NCBI GenBank assembly: GCA_030631725.1
Contig: DAOVKO010000028.1
Span: 1 to 14,128, forward strand
Length of the DNA stretch: 14,128 bases
Direction of reading: 5' to 3'
Source: Actinomycetes bacterium
GTDB taxonomy: Bacteria > Planctomycetota > Phycisphaerae > JAACET01
A program made the translations under genes and the position numbers. The notes beneath the pieces are model-generated. The model was not told the origin of the DNA and did not search any database. It saw only the letters and a list, made by a program, of their open reading frames with translations. Numbering within the stretch: position 1 is the stretch's first letter; each line of letters starts with the position of its first letter. Below, piece after piece: positions 6,307 through 13,076 of this stretch.

Positions 6307-7059
6307 ATGTTTGCGGTCATTTCCGACATTCACGGCAACCTCGAGGCCCTGAAGGCCGTCCTGGACCGCATTAAACAGCTCGATATCTCCGAAGTCATTT
6401 GTTTGGGCGATATTGTCGGCTATGGCCCGGACCCCCTCCAGTGCCTCGACCTCATCGCCCAGCACTGTGAGCAAACGGTCATGGGCAATCATGACTTTGC
6501 CGTCCTCTACGAGCCCGCCAATTTCAATATCGGTGCCGAGCAGGCCTGTTTCTGGACCCGCCAGGAACTCCTCGACGACTCGCAAACCGAGCGGCGCCGA
6601 ACCCGGACCCGCTTTTTGGGCTCCGCACCGGTAAAGGTAACTCGTGATCAAATGAGCTTTGTCCACGCCTCGCCCCGCCGGCCCATCAATGAGTATATCT
6701 TTCCCGACGACGTCTATTCCAACGTCAACAAGCTCACCAGCATCTTCGAGCGCGTGGACAGTTTTTGCTTCGTCGGTCATACCCATTTTGCCGGTGTCTT
6801 CCTGCCCGACCCCGATTTCTACAGTCCACAGGAATTGGATGACCATTTCGATTTCAACACCGCAGCCCAGGCCGTCATAAACGTCGGCTCCGTGGGCCAG
6901 CCCCGCGACCACGACCCCCGGGCTTCCTTCGTCACCGTCGACAAAACCCAGGTAAAGTTCGTTCGTGTCGAGTATGATATTCAGACGGTAGTCGATAAGA
7001 TTCGTGCTATCGATAAGCTTGACGATTTCCATGGCCTGCGCCTTCTGGAAGGCCGCTGA
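6307..7059 (+). CDS. Calcineurin-type metallophosphoesterase (YfcE/DNA-repair-like fold)
   Basis: A 250-residue cytoplasmic dinuclear-metal phosphoesterase. The complete motif set is visible: SDIHGN (Asp7, His9), GDIVGYGP (Asp35), GNHD (Asn61, His62), FVHASPR (His120) and GHTH (His158, His160). These are all the metal ligands and the catalytic His of the fold, so it should be active. C-terminal NVGSVGQPRDHDPRAS (about 213-228) is the segment common to the single-domain group whose members are annotated as phosphodiesterases or diadenosine tetraphosphatase-like. The true substrate cannot be told from sequence. No clear Shine-Dalgarno lies before the ATG. It is followed after 14 nt by yidC, with which it probably forms an operon. 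Confidence 0.9.
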   Translation: MFAVISDIHGNLEALKAVLDRIKQLDISEVICLGDIVGYGPDPLQCLDLIAQHCEQTVMGNHDFAVLYEPANFNIGAEQACFWTRQELLDDSQTERRRTRTRFLGSAPVKVTRDQMSFVHASPRRPINEYIFPDDVYSNVNKLTSIFERVDSFCFVGHTHFAGVFLPDPDFYSPQELDDHFDFNTAAQAVINVGSVGQPRDHDPRASFVTVDKTQVKFVRVEYDIQTVVDKIRAIDKLDDFHGLRLLEGR

Positions 7060-7073
7060 TCCCGGAGCATCTC

Positions 7074-9203
7074 GTGGATGCCAAAAAGTTCTTGTTAGTG
7101 TTGGCCGCCTGCTTCCTGATACTCTTCCTCCACAAAAGGATCGGCGACTATCTCTGGCCCCCGGAGACCGAAAAGCCCCCAGCAAAAACCACCGAAGCTC
7201 CGCAAGACACACCCCCTGACGCAGTGATAACCACTCCTGAGCCCACACCTCAAGCGGATCGCGAAACTAAGCCCAAACCCGGCAAAGTCGCCATCCAGCC
7301 CCAACTCATCCAGGGACGGAATTTCATACTTGTTGTCAAAGATGCCGACCAACTTCAAGAACAGACCGTCTTGTTGGGTTCGCGACAAAGAGGTTCCGGT
7401 TTCAACCTTGAGGTCCAGTTAACCACCGACGCTGCCTCTATCACCCAGGCCTGGCTCACCGAGTTTGCCGGCGACTCCGACGAATACAAATATGCCCAAA
7501 GCCCTTACGGCCAGGGACGCACAACGCCCGTAGGCCTGCTCAGCCCCGTAGCCGGAAGATTCAAACTACCAGAAGACGACCAAGCCCTTCCCCCTTGCAA
7601 GTATTCCCTGGCCACCAGCCGCCTGCTATTCATCGCCCCAAAATCACAGCAGAACCAGCCCGGCCGTCAAGTCTTGGCCGCAATTGATGCCTTCCCTTGG
7701 AAACTCGCCGAACGCGGAAAAAACTGGGTGCGCTTTGAAACTACCGTTCAGTTGTTACAGGCCGACCAGGACAAAGTCCTCGCCGAACTCACCCTGCGAA
7801 AAACCTTCACCGTCCTCGAAGAAAGCTATGACCTGCAAGTGAAAATCGAACTAACCCTTTCCCAGGACTCAGATGGGGACTACACCATCGAATTGATCCA
7901 GGACGGCCCCACCGGTATGGGCCTCGAATCCGCCCGCGGCGATATGCGGGCCGGAATCTACGCCCAGAGGGGCACCAAAGGCGTTGAGGTCAAAACCGTT
8001 TCCTATGGCGGTATTGAGAAGGAACCAGGCGGCGTTGCTCTCAGCGATCCCACCAGCGGCGACCTGCTCTGGGCAGGGGCGATGAACAAGTTCTTCGGGG
8101 CTTTCCTGGTTCCCGAATCAGACTTCACCGCCCCGGATAATCCCGACGCTCCCAAGGTTGCCTCTGTATTCAAGCAGGTCCGTATTCTGCCCATTCTCAA
8201 CCCCGATACCGGCAAAGCCGGCAACGTCCTCGCTCGTCTGGTAGCCCCGGCCATCCAGCTTCGACCCGGCCAGACCAGGGACCTGAACATGAAACTCTTC
8301 TTGGGCCCAAAGCAGCGAAAGCTGCTCAAATCGGCTGAATATGCTCGCCTTGGTTTTGTCGAGAGTATTCAATACCGAGCGTGTTGCGCTTGGGTCGTTT
8401 TAGCACCGCTAATGTTCATTATCGCGAGGATAAGCACTGCTCTAATGTGGATCTTGGGGCTGATCTATTTCCTAATCCCCAACTATGGTGTGGCCATTAT
8501 CCTCCTGGTCGCTTTGGTACGCGTGGGTCTGCATCACTTTACCAGGACCTCCCAGATGTCCATGGTCCGCATGAGTAAGATGGGCCCGGAAATCGAAAAG
8601 CTCAAGAAAAAGTACGGCAACAACAGAGAGGAGCTCGGACGGGCTCAGATGGCCCTCTATAAAGAGCACAAGATCAACCCCCTCAGCGGTTGTCTGCCCA
8701 TGGCCCTGCAGATGCCCATTTGGATTGCTCTCTTTTCCGGGCTCAACACTGCCGTGGAATTGCGCCACGCCCCGTTTTTCTGGTGGATCAACAATCTTTC
8801 CGGCCCGGATAATATCACCGCTTACTTCGCCGGCGGCCTGCCGGCCGAACCCTTGACCACTCTGCCCCTCTTAGGCCCTATTTGGGGCCTGAATCTCTTG
8901 CCCATTCTGCTAGGCGTAGCCTTCTTCCTCCAGCAGAAATTCACTCCCTCTGCCGGTGCCGCTGCTTCCCCGCAGGCCCAACAGACCAAGAAAATGATGT
9001 ACTTCATGATGGCCATTTTCCCTCTCATGCTTTACAGCGCCCCCTCCGGCTTGAATCTTTATATCATGACTTCCACTTTCGTCGGAGTTATTGAAAGCCA
9101 CTACATCAAGAAGCACATCCGCCGGCAGGAAGAGGCCCAGAACCAACCCGTCGCCGGCTCCGGGGCCACCAAAATCAAAACCCTGCGCCTAAAGAAAAAA
9201 TAG
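7074..9203 (+). CDS. yidC: YidC membrane protein insertase
   Basis: Inserts and folds proteins in the cytoplasmic membrane, alone or with SecYEG. The 709-residue protein has an N-terminal membrane segment (about residues 5-20), a long periplasmic P1 region (about 35-430), then the conserved Oxa1-type core from about 435. The core shows ALVRVGLHHFTRTSQ with Arg483 in the place of the E. coli Arg366 in the hydrophilic groove, a cytoplasmic charged loop (EIEKLKKKYGNNREELGRAQ), LYKEHKINPLSGCLPMALQM and further membrane segments. It ends in a basic tail KIKTLRLKKK, usual for ribosome contact. Start is GTG at 7074, with GGAG 6 nt upstream. The P1 domain implies a diderm envelope. It is somewhat longer than the E. 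coli protein (548), mostly in P1. The usual rpmH-rnpA neighbours are absent here. Confidence 0.95.
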   Translation: MDAKKFLLVLAACFLILFLHKRIGDYLWPPETEKPPAKTTEAPQDTPPDAVITTPEPTPQADRETKPKPGKVAIQPQLIQGRNFILVVKDADQLQEQTVLLGSRQRGSGFNLEVQLTTDAASITQAWLTEFAGDSDEYKYAQSPYGQGRTTPVGLLSPVAGRFKLPEDDQALPPCKYSLATSRLLFIAPKSQQNQPGRQVLAAIDAFPWKLAERGKNWVRFETTVQLLQADQDKVLAELTLRKTFTVLEESYDLQVKIELTLSQDSDGDYTIELIQDGPTGMGLESARGDMRAGIYAQRGTKGVEVKTVSYGGIEKEPGGVALSDPTSGDLLWAGAMNKFFGAFLVPESDFTAPDNPDAPKVASVFKQVRILPILNPDTGKAGNVLARLVAPAIQLRPGQTRDLNMKLFLGPKQRKLLKSAEYARLGFVESIQYRACCAWVVLAPLMFIIARISTALMWILGLIYFLIPNYGVAIILLVALVRVGLHHFTRTSQMSMVRMSKMGPEIEKLKKKYGNNREELGRAQMALYKEHKINPLSGCLPMALQMPIWIALFSGLNTAVELRHAPFFWWINNLSGPDNITAYFAGGLPAEPLTTLPLLGPIWGLNLLPILLGVAFFLQQKFTPSAGAAASPQAQQTKKMMYFMMAIFPLMLYSAPSGLNLYIMTSTFVGVIESHYIKKHIRRQEEAQNQPVAGSGATKIKTLRLKKK

Positions 9204-9220
9204 CCCCTGCCCCCGGAGGC

Positions 9221-9249
9221 TTGACCAACAGCCCAGAAACCGCTAAACT
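9221..9249 (+). promoter_or_regulatory. Promoter of tRNA-His
   Basis: TTGACC (9221-9226), 17-nt spacer, TAAACT (9244-9249). Start would fall near 9256, 9 nt before the tRNA. Same layout as the tRNA-Phe promoter (TTGACA, 17 nt, TAAAGT). Confidence 0.55.
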
Positions 9250-9264
9250 AACCACTACCTAGGC

Positions 9265-9339
9265 GGTGGGAGTAGCTCAGTTGGTTAGAGCACTAGGTTG
9301 TGGCCCTAGGGGTCGTGGGTTCGAATCCCATCTCTCACC
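9265..9339 (+). tRNA. tRNA-His (GTG)
   Basis: Full cloverleaf: acceptor arm GTGGGAG (9266-9272) with CTCTCAC (9332-9338, one G-T pair), D-arm GCTC...GAGC, anticodon stem CTAGG/CCTAG around TTGTGGC giving anticodon GTG, T-arm GTGGG-TTCGAAT-CCCAT. The extra 5' G at 9265 (G-1) facing C73 at 9339 is the tRNA-His identity pair. The 3' CCA is not encoded (CTTA follows C73). Confidence 0.96.
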
Positions 9340-9340
9340 C

Positions 9341-9400
9341 TTATTTTGAAAGAAAGGGACAAAAGCACAGTTCGTGCTCCATCACGAACTCAGCGGTCCC
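9341..9400 (-). terminator. Intrinsic terminator of the YycJ-like gene
   Basis: On the minus strand an outer GGGAC/GTCCC stem (9356-9360 with 9396-9400) and a perfect inner 8-bp stem AGTTCGTG/CACGAACT (9369-9376 with 9383-9390) are followed by TTTCTTTCAAAATAA. It sits between the convergent tRNA-His and the hydrolase gene ending at 9458. Confidence 0.5.
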
Positions 9401-9457
9401 AAACCCCTCCGGCAATTCCGTCTTGGTCGTATGTCAGATAACCCTCGGCCAGAGTAC

Positions 9458-10213
9458 TTAGACCTCCAGGATCGGCCCGGGCCCGGAGCGGGGAGCCAAG
9501 TTGACCTGATATTTCCCCTCAGCCTTAGTCTGGGCCAACTTCAGGGCCAACTCAGGCGTATTGTTGTGCTCGCTGAGATGGGCCAGAGCCAGGGTCTTTA
9601 ATCTACGACTGCACTCTCGGGCGAGCTTGGCCGCCTCGGGATTCGACAGATGTCCGCGCTTTCCCGAGATCCGCCGCTTGAGCCAAGTCGGATAGTCGCC
9701 GGTTTTCAAAAGCTGCGGATCGTAATTGGACTCCAAGAAAGCGGCGTCCACACTGTTGAGCCACTCCGGAAGCTCCTCAAAAATGTGTCCCAAGTCCGTG
9801 AAGATGCCCAATCTCTTTCGGCCTTTTTGGACCACGAAGGCCACCCCGTCGGCTCCGTCATGAGGAGTCCGCAGCGTATGGACCTTCGTTCGGCCGAAAC
9901 TCAGTGTCTGCCCCGCATTGAAGTGCTCTACTTGGCTGATGGGCCCAAGATTCTCGGCTGCCACCAGCGTTCGACGAGTAACATACACCGGCAAATCGAA
10001 CTTTCGATGGTAAATGCCGGCACAGCGGATGTGGTCGTTGTGCTCATGAGAGATAATCAGGGCCTGGACCTTGTTGATATCCCGTCCGTAGTGAGCCATC
10101 CGCAGCTGGGCCTGCCGCCCGCTGATACCCGCATCAAACAGCAGCCGTGCATCCGAGGTCTCCACGTAAATGCTGTTGCCGTTCGAGCCCGACTGTAAGG
10201 AGAAACTTATCAT
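9458..10213 (-). CDS. YycJ/WalJ-type metallo-beta-lactamase-fold hydrolase
   Basis: A 251-residue single-domain protein. The opening FSLQSGSNGNSIYVE (4-18) and FDAGISGRQ are diagnostic of the YycJ/WalJ branch (LxSGSSGNxxYV, DAGxSG). Metal-binding residues are SHEHNDH (His56, His58, Asp60, His61), His118 in TPHDG, Asp140 in FTDLGH and His212 or His216 in LAHLSEHNN; GHLSN at 187-191 is also conserved in the branch. Family members are proposed nucleases or phosphodiesterases linked in Firmicutes to cell-wall control and DNA repair; the actual substrate is unsettled. It starts at ATG 10213 with only a weak Shine-Dalgarno (CAGG), 55 nt after the NagB-like gene on the same strand, so the two may be one transcript. 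The 55-nt gap holds nothing recognisable. Confidence 0.85.
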   Translation of the reverse strand: MISFSLQSGSNGNSIYVETSDARLLFDAGISGRQAQLRMAHYGRDINKVQALIISHEHNDHIRCAGIYHRKFDLPVYVTRRTLVAAENLGPISQVEHFNAGQTLSFGRTKVHTLRTPHDGADGVAFVVQKGRKRLGIFTDLGHIFEELPEWLNSVDAAFLESNYDPQLLKTGDYPTWLKRRISGKRGHLSNPEAAKLARECSRRLKTLALAHLSEHNNTPELALKLAQTKAEGKYQVNLAPRSGPGPILEV

Positions 10214-10268
10214 CCTGGGCCGTCCCTGACCTCAACTTACCAGCGTAGTTGCAGCACCATCTTACAAA

Positions 10269-11198
10269 TCAATGCATCTGGACCTCGCAGTTGCCAATAC
10301 CGCCGCGGTAAAAGTTGAACTGCACGTTCGGATGGTCGGCCAGCAGCGACATGGGCACGGAACTGTCCGCAATCTTCTTGCCGATCATCAGCGTCGTCAG
10401 CCGCATCCCGAAGGGATTGTCGTGGCGTCCCAGATGCCAGATAGACACCTTCTCAGCCTGCCAGGTCTGCACCGGGCCCACCGTGGCCGCCTGTCGAAGC
10501 ACGCTGGGTATATTACCCGCCGCACTGGTCCGGGCGTTCTGAATCAAGGTCAAGGGGTGCAAATCCACAAACCTGGTATCCAGTTGACGATACTCCTCCG
10601 GCGAAGGCGGCTCATCCGTGTACTTCCCCTCGCGTTTGGGCGGCTCGTTGAAGGCCCAGTGCTTGATCTCACCTTGTCCGCCCTGCATCACCGCACAGCG
10701 AACGCCCTGCCAACTGGCTTTATAGTCCGACAGGTCGCCCATCGGAAAGTGCAGGTTCTCAGCCGGCATCTTCAGGCTCGCCTCTATCCTGTCGAAGCAC
10801 ATCTCTTTGTCCGCCTTGGCAAAGGACATCGGATAATCCTCCGCGACCGTCTTGCCGTCCACGGCCCATTCGTCCATACCCCAGAAGTGGGAGTCCTTCA
10901 GATTCAGCCCCATATCGTTGACCATCCTGGCTACCAGCGGCAACTGCTCGGTCGGCCCGATAGGACCGCAAATACCTACTGGATTATCGGCGGTGGACTG
11001 CCGCCAGGCATCAATATATTCCAAGCCTTCGGCCAGAAACAGCTCTTCCAGACTGTCGTAAAATACAACCTTGAAACCCTCCCGGCTCATCCCCAGCAGG
11101 TCCTCGGCACTCAGCTTGGCTGCATCGGTGAAGATTTCCTTATCCAAGGTGGTGTAGTCCCACCATTCGGGGGCAATAATGCTCAAAGGTCTAGCCAT
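10269..11198 (-). CDS. NagB-like glucosamine-6-phosphate isomerase/deaminase family protein, divergent
   Basis: 309 residues, against about 266 in E. coli NagB. Family landmarks: GICGPIGPTEQLPLVARM (75-92, the phosphate-binding segment), FWGMDEWAV (105-113; Asp109 matches catalytic Asp72 of NagB), and GGQGEIKHWAFNEP (173-186), which matches GGVGNDGHIAFNEP. His180 and Glu185 correspond to His143 and Glu148, but the position of ring-opening Asp141 is Ile178. Later, ATVGPVQTWQAEKVSIWHLG (238-257) and a C-terminal LLADHPNVQFNFYR segment follow the NagB fold. So the fold is clear, but activity as a normal GlcN6P deaminase is uncertain; a related sugar-phosphate isomerase reaction or a different amino sugar is possible. 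ATG is preceded by AGGAG at 7 nt and a good promoter, so the gene looks well expressed. Confidence 0.75.
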   Translation of the reverse strand: MARPLSIIAPEWWDYTTLDKEIFTDAAKLSAEDLLGMSREGFKVVFYDSLEELFLAEGLEYIDAWRQSTADNPVGICGPIGPTEQLPLVARMVNDMGLNLKDSHFWGMDEWAVDGKTVAEDYPMSFAKADKEMCFDRIEASLKMPAENLHFPMGDLSDYKASWQGVRCAVMQGGQGEIKHWAFNEPPKREGKYTDEPPSPEEYRQLDTRFVDLHPLTLIQNARTSAAGNIPSVLRQAATVGPVQTWQAEKVSIWHLGRHDNPFGMRLTTLMIGKKIADSSVPMSLLADHPNVQFNFYRGGIGNCEVQMH

Positions 11199-11243
11199 AG
11201 TCGGTCTCCTATGAATACCTAGTGCGAGTATCTATAACCCCAG

Positions 11244-11272
11244 ACTATAAAGATTGGCCCGGCCGATTGCAA
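11244..11272 (-). promoter_or_regulatory. Promoter of the NagB-like gene
   Basis: Minus strand: TTGCAA (11267-11272), 17 nt, TATAGT (11244-11249; 5 of 6). Start near 11237, about 39 nt before the ATG. Its -35 box is 11 nt from that of the divergent tRNA-Phe promoter, so the two polymerase sites are back to back. Confidence 0.5.
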
Positions 11273-11283
11273 TACCAATCGAC

Positions 11284-11312
11284 TTGACAGTTACAATTGC
11301 CGCTGCTAAAGT
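11284..11312 (+). promoter_or_regulatory. Promoter of tRNA-Phe
   Basis: Perfect TTGACA (11284-11289), 17-nt spacer, TAAAGT (11307-11312, 4 of 6). Start near 11319, about 53 nt before the tRNA. Confidence 0.5.
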
Positions 11313-11371
11313 AACCCAAGGCTTGGTCTCCAGCGGTTCTGGTTTGCTGCTGGATTTGACTGGCCGCTGCC

Positions 11372-11444
11372 GGGCAGGTAGCTCAGTTGGTAGAGCGAGG
11401 GACTGAAAATCCCTGTGTCGGCGGTTCAAATCCGCCCCTGCCCA
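11372..11444 (+). tRNA. tRNA-Phe (GAA)
   Basis: 73-nt cloverleaf: acceptor GGGCAGG (11372-11378) with CCTGCCC (11437-11443), discriminator A73, D-arm GCTC...GAGC, anticodon stem AGGGA/TCCCT around CTGAAAA giving anticodon GAA, T-arm GGCGG-TTCAAAT-CCGCC. CCA is not encoded; TTT follows A73. Confidence 0.97.
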
Positions 11445-11539
11445 TTTGCCAAGCAACACTCCGCTACGCATCTATCCCTCTGCTGGCTGCTAATACCGAG
11501 TACATTCCAAGCCGGGGGGCTGCATCTGCCTGCGGATTC

Positions 11540-11548
11540 TGGTATAAT
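11540..11548 (+). promoter_or_regulatory. Extended -10 promoter of the SDR gene
   Basis: TGG-TATAAT: a perfect -10 hexamer (11543-11548) with the TGn extension, and no convincing -35 (CTGCAT at 17 nt). Start near 11555 gives a leader of about 105 nt before the chosen ATG. Confidence 0.5.
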
Positions 11549-11559
11549 GGTGGGGAAAA

Positions 11560-11629
11560 GAGATAGCCGAAGGGCGAATCTCCGGCTTTGGCAAGCTGGG
11601 CGAGGCTGGCGTTCAACGCTGCTGCCAAA
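11560..11629 (+). promoter_or_regulatory. Structured leader of the SDR gene, unidentified
   Basis: Two mutually exclusive 5-bp pairings overlap: GAGAT (11560-11564) with ATCTC (11578-11582), and AGCCG (11565-11569) with CGGCT (11583-11587). Downstream, TTTGGC (11587-11592) pairs with GCCAAA (11624-11629) and continues as AGC/GCT (11594-11596 with 11621-11623) after one bulged A, enclosing GCG-TTCAA-CGC. I recognise no known riboswitch class. The structure could be chance in GC-rich DNA. Confidence 0.25.
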
Positions 11630-11662
11630 CCGATAAGTCCAAATACAGGAGCGATGCGAACC

Positions 11663-12760
11663 ATGACAGTTGATGAGCAAAACCAGTTAATAAACACAGT
11701 GGCTCCGGCCCTGAGGGCACTTTTGGCCCAGGATGGTAGGCTGGGGCTGGTGCGTTTCAGTGAGTCGGCAAATGTTGAGCAGAGCTCGTTGGCACTTGAG
11801 CTGGCTCCTGAAGCGTCAGCACAGCAGATTATAGAAAGTTTGGCTGCGTCCATTCAAGCCGTCCGAGTCCCGCTGAAGTCTGTTGGCATCAAAAACCTGG
11901 GCGTGTTTAGCATCGTCGAAGACTATATCCGGCCCGGGCGTGTTGGCGGAATGGTAGCTCTAGTTACCGGCGGGGCTCAGGGCGTCGGTCTGGGAATCGC
12001 CCAGGACCTTGCGGAACAAGGTGCTTACCTGGCGTTGGCAGACATTAATGAGCACGGTGCCCGCAGCGCCGCCCAGCGGTTGTGCAAGATTCATGGCCCC
12101 GACTGGGCCAAGGGCCTGGCCATCGATGTTACCGACAGCGAGTCCGTCGGCAGAGCAATAGATCAGACCGTTCGTGCATACGGCGGACTGGACATTCTTA
12201 TATCCAACGCTGGCGTACTGAAAGCTGAGAGTGTGAAGACTCAAGCGGCAAAGGATTTTGAGCTGGTCACCGCCGTGAACTACAAAGGCTACTTCCTTTG
12301 TGTGCAGAAGGCCGCAGCGATACTGGCCGTCCAACATCTGGCTAAGCCGGACTATATGAGCGACATTATTCAGATTAATTCTAAGAGCGGGCTGGTGGGC
12401 TCGAAGTGCAACAGCGCATATGCCGGCAGCAAGTTCGGCGGAATCGGACTGACTCAGTCGTTTGCCTTGGAATTGCTTTGCGATGGGATCAAAGTTAACT
12501 CCATTTGTCCGGGCAATTTTCTCGACAGCCCGCTGTGGTCTGATCCGCAAAACGGTCTGTTCGCCCAATACCTGCGAATCGGCAAAGTCCCCGGAGCCAA
12601 AACCGTCCAAGACGTACGCAAGGCCTATGAAGCCATGGTGCCGATGGGACGCGGCTGCGATGTATCCGACATCATGAAGGCAGTGTACTACCTGATCGAA
12701 CAGAAGTACGAGACCGGCCAGGCCATTGCTGTTACCGGTGGTCAGATAATGCTCCGATAG
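11663..12760 (+). CDS. SrlD-like short-chain dehydrogenase with N-terminal extension
   Basis: 365 residues from ATG 11663, which has AGGAG 11 nt upstream; ATG 11654 in frame has the same AGGAG only 2 nt away and is less likely. Residues 98-365 are a classical SDR: TGGAQGVG (102-109, cofactor loop), NAG (182-184), Asn206, Ser240, and Tyr253-x3-Lys257. IIQINSKSGLVGSKCNSAY (235-253), KFGGIGLTQS (257-266) and TGQAIAVTGGQIM (351-363) closely follow E. coli sorbitol-6-phosphate 2-dehydrogenase SrlD, so NAD-linked oxidation of a sugar alcohol phosphate or related polyol is likely (inference). Residues 1-97 are not part of the SDR fold and resemble nothing I know; a SrlD is normally about 259 residues. 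Gene stands alone with its own promoter and terminator. Confidence 0.85.
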   Translation: MTVDEQNQLINTVAPALRALLAQDGRLGLVRFSESANVEQSSLALELAPEASAQQIIESLAASIQAVRVPLKSVGIKNLGVFSIVEDYIRPGRVGGMVALVTGGAQGVGLGIAQDLAEQGAYLALADINEHGARSAAQRLCKIHGPDWAKGLAIDVTDSESVGRAIDQTVRAYGGLDILISNAGVLKAESVKTQAAKDFELVTAVNYKGYFLCVQKAAAILAVQHLAKPDYMSDIIQINSKSGLVGSKCNSAYAGSKFGGIGLTQSFALELLCDGIKVNSICPGNFLDSPLWSDPQNGLFAQYLRIGKVPGAKTVQDVRKAYEAMVPMGRGCDVSDIMKAVYYLIEQKYETGQAIAVTGGQIMLR

Positions 12761-12938
12761 GCACAACCCCCTGCCAGGAATCCATCTTATACCGATTCCA
12801 CTTAATTCGTGCGTTCGGCCAAGCTGAACCCGACGATCGACATCGGCGTTGTTGTTCAGTCTGGCTTGACAGAATGCTTCTATGGATATGATCGCTTGAT
12901 TCGCGCGGGCGCATTAATTAATCTGAAGTGGTATTATA

Positions 12939-12965
12939 TTTAGCCCCCGGTTTCACCGGGGGTTT
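12939..12965 (+). repeat. GC-rich hairpin repeat R4 (minimal form)
   Basis: Smallest member of the family: TTTAG, stem CCCCCGGT (12944-12951) with ACCGGGGG (12955-12962), 3-nt loop, TTT. Its arms are identical to those of R2 and R3; here no apical insert is present. It is preceded by TATA as R3 is. Confidence 0.7.
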
Positions 12966-12976
12966 GTTTTTCTTAC
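12944..12976 (+). terminator. Intrinsic terminator of the SDR gene (uses R4)
   Basis: The R4 stem is followed by TTTGTTTTTCTT, a classical GC-stem plus U-tract on the plus strand, 180 nt after the SDR stop. On the minus strand the stem is followed by CTAAATATAATACC, so it would not stop ftsH by the same mechanism. The rest of the 12761-13071 gap holds no gene; from 12968 it shares an 18-nt word with 778-795, then shows TTCGTG-rich sequence and the heptamer repeats. Confidence 0.6.
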
Positions 12977-13048
12977 TTTGTGCCTTATGAACTTCGTGGA
13001 CTTCGTGCTAAAAGCAAAGGCCGAGGCTTCAAAGCTCAAGCCCTGACT

Positions 13049-13076
13049 ACTCAAGTCTCAAGTCTCAAGCCTCAAG
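13049..13076. repeat. Tandem heptamer NCTCAAG, four copies
   Basis: ACTCAAG, TCTCAAG, TCTCAAG and CCTCAAG follow without gaps, with a fifth related word (GCTCAAG) at 13034-13040. The ftsH stop codon and last Ala codon lie in the fourth copy. Confidence 0.75.

Noticed and set aside
6178..7248. Open minus-strand frame of 356 residues opposite the metallophosphoesterase
   Set aside because: It lies antisense to a gene with a full set of metal motifs, has no recognisable domain, and covers the sigma70-like promoter region. High GC at third positions creates such frames.
10272..11222. Open plus-strand frame of 316 residues opposite the NagB-like gene
   Set aside because: Mirror image of a gene with clear family motifs, promoter and AGGAG on the other strand; its own sequence is rich in His, Arg and Leu and matches no family.
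11560..11587. H-type pseudoknot or glycine-riboswitch-like core (CCGAAGGGC) before the SDR gene
   Set aside because: The two stems would have no connecting loop bases (zero-length L1 and L3), which is not sterically reasonable, and the remaining glycine-riboswitch elements are absent.
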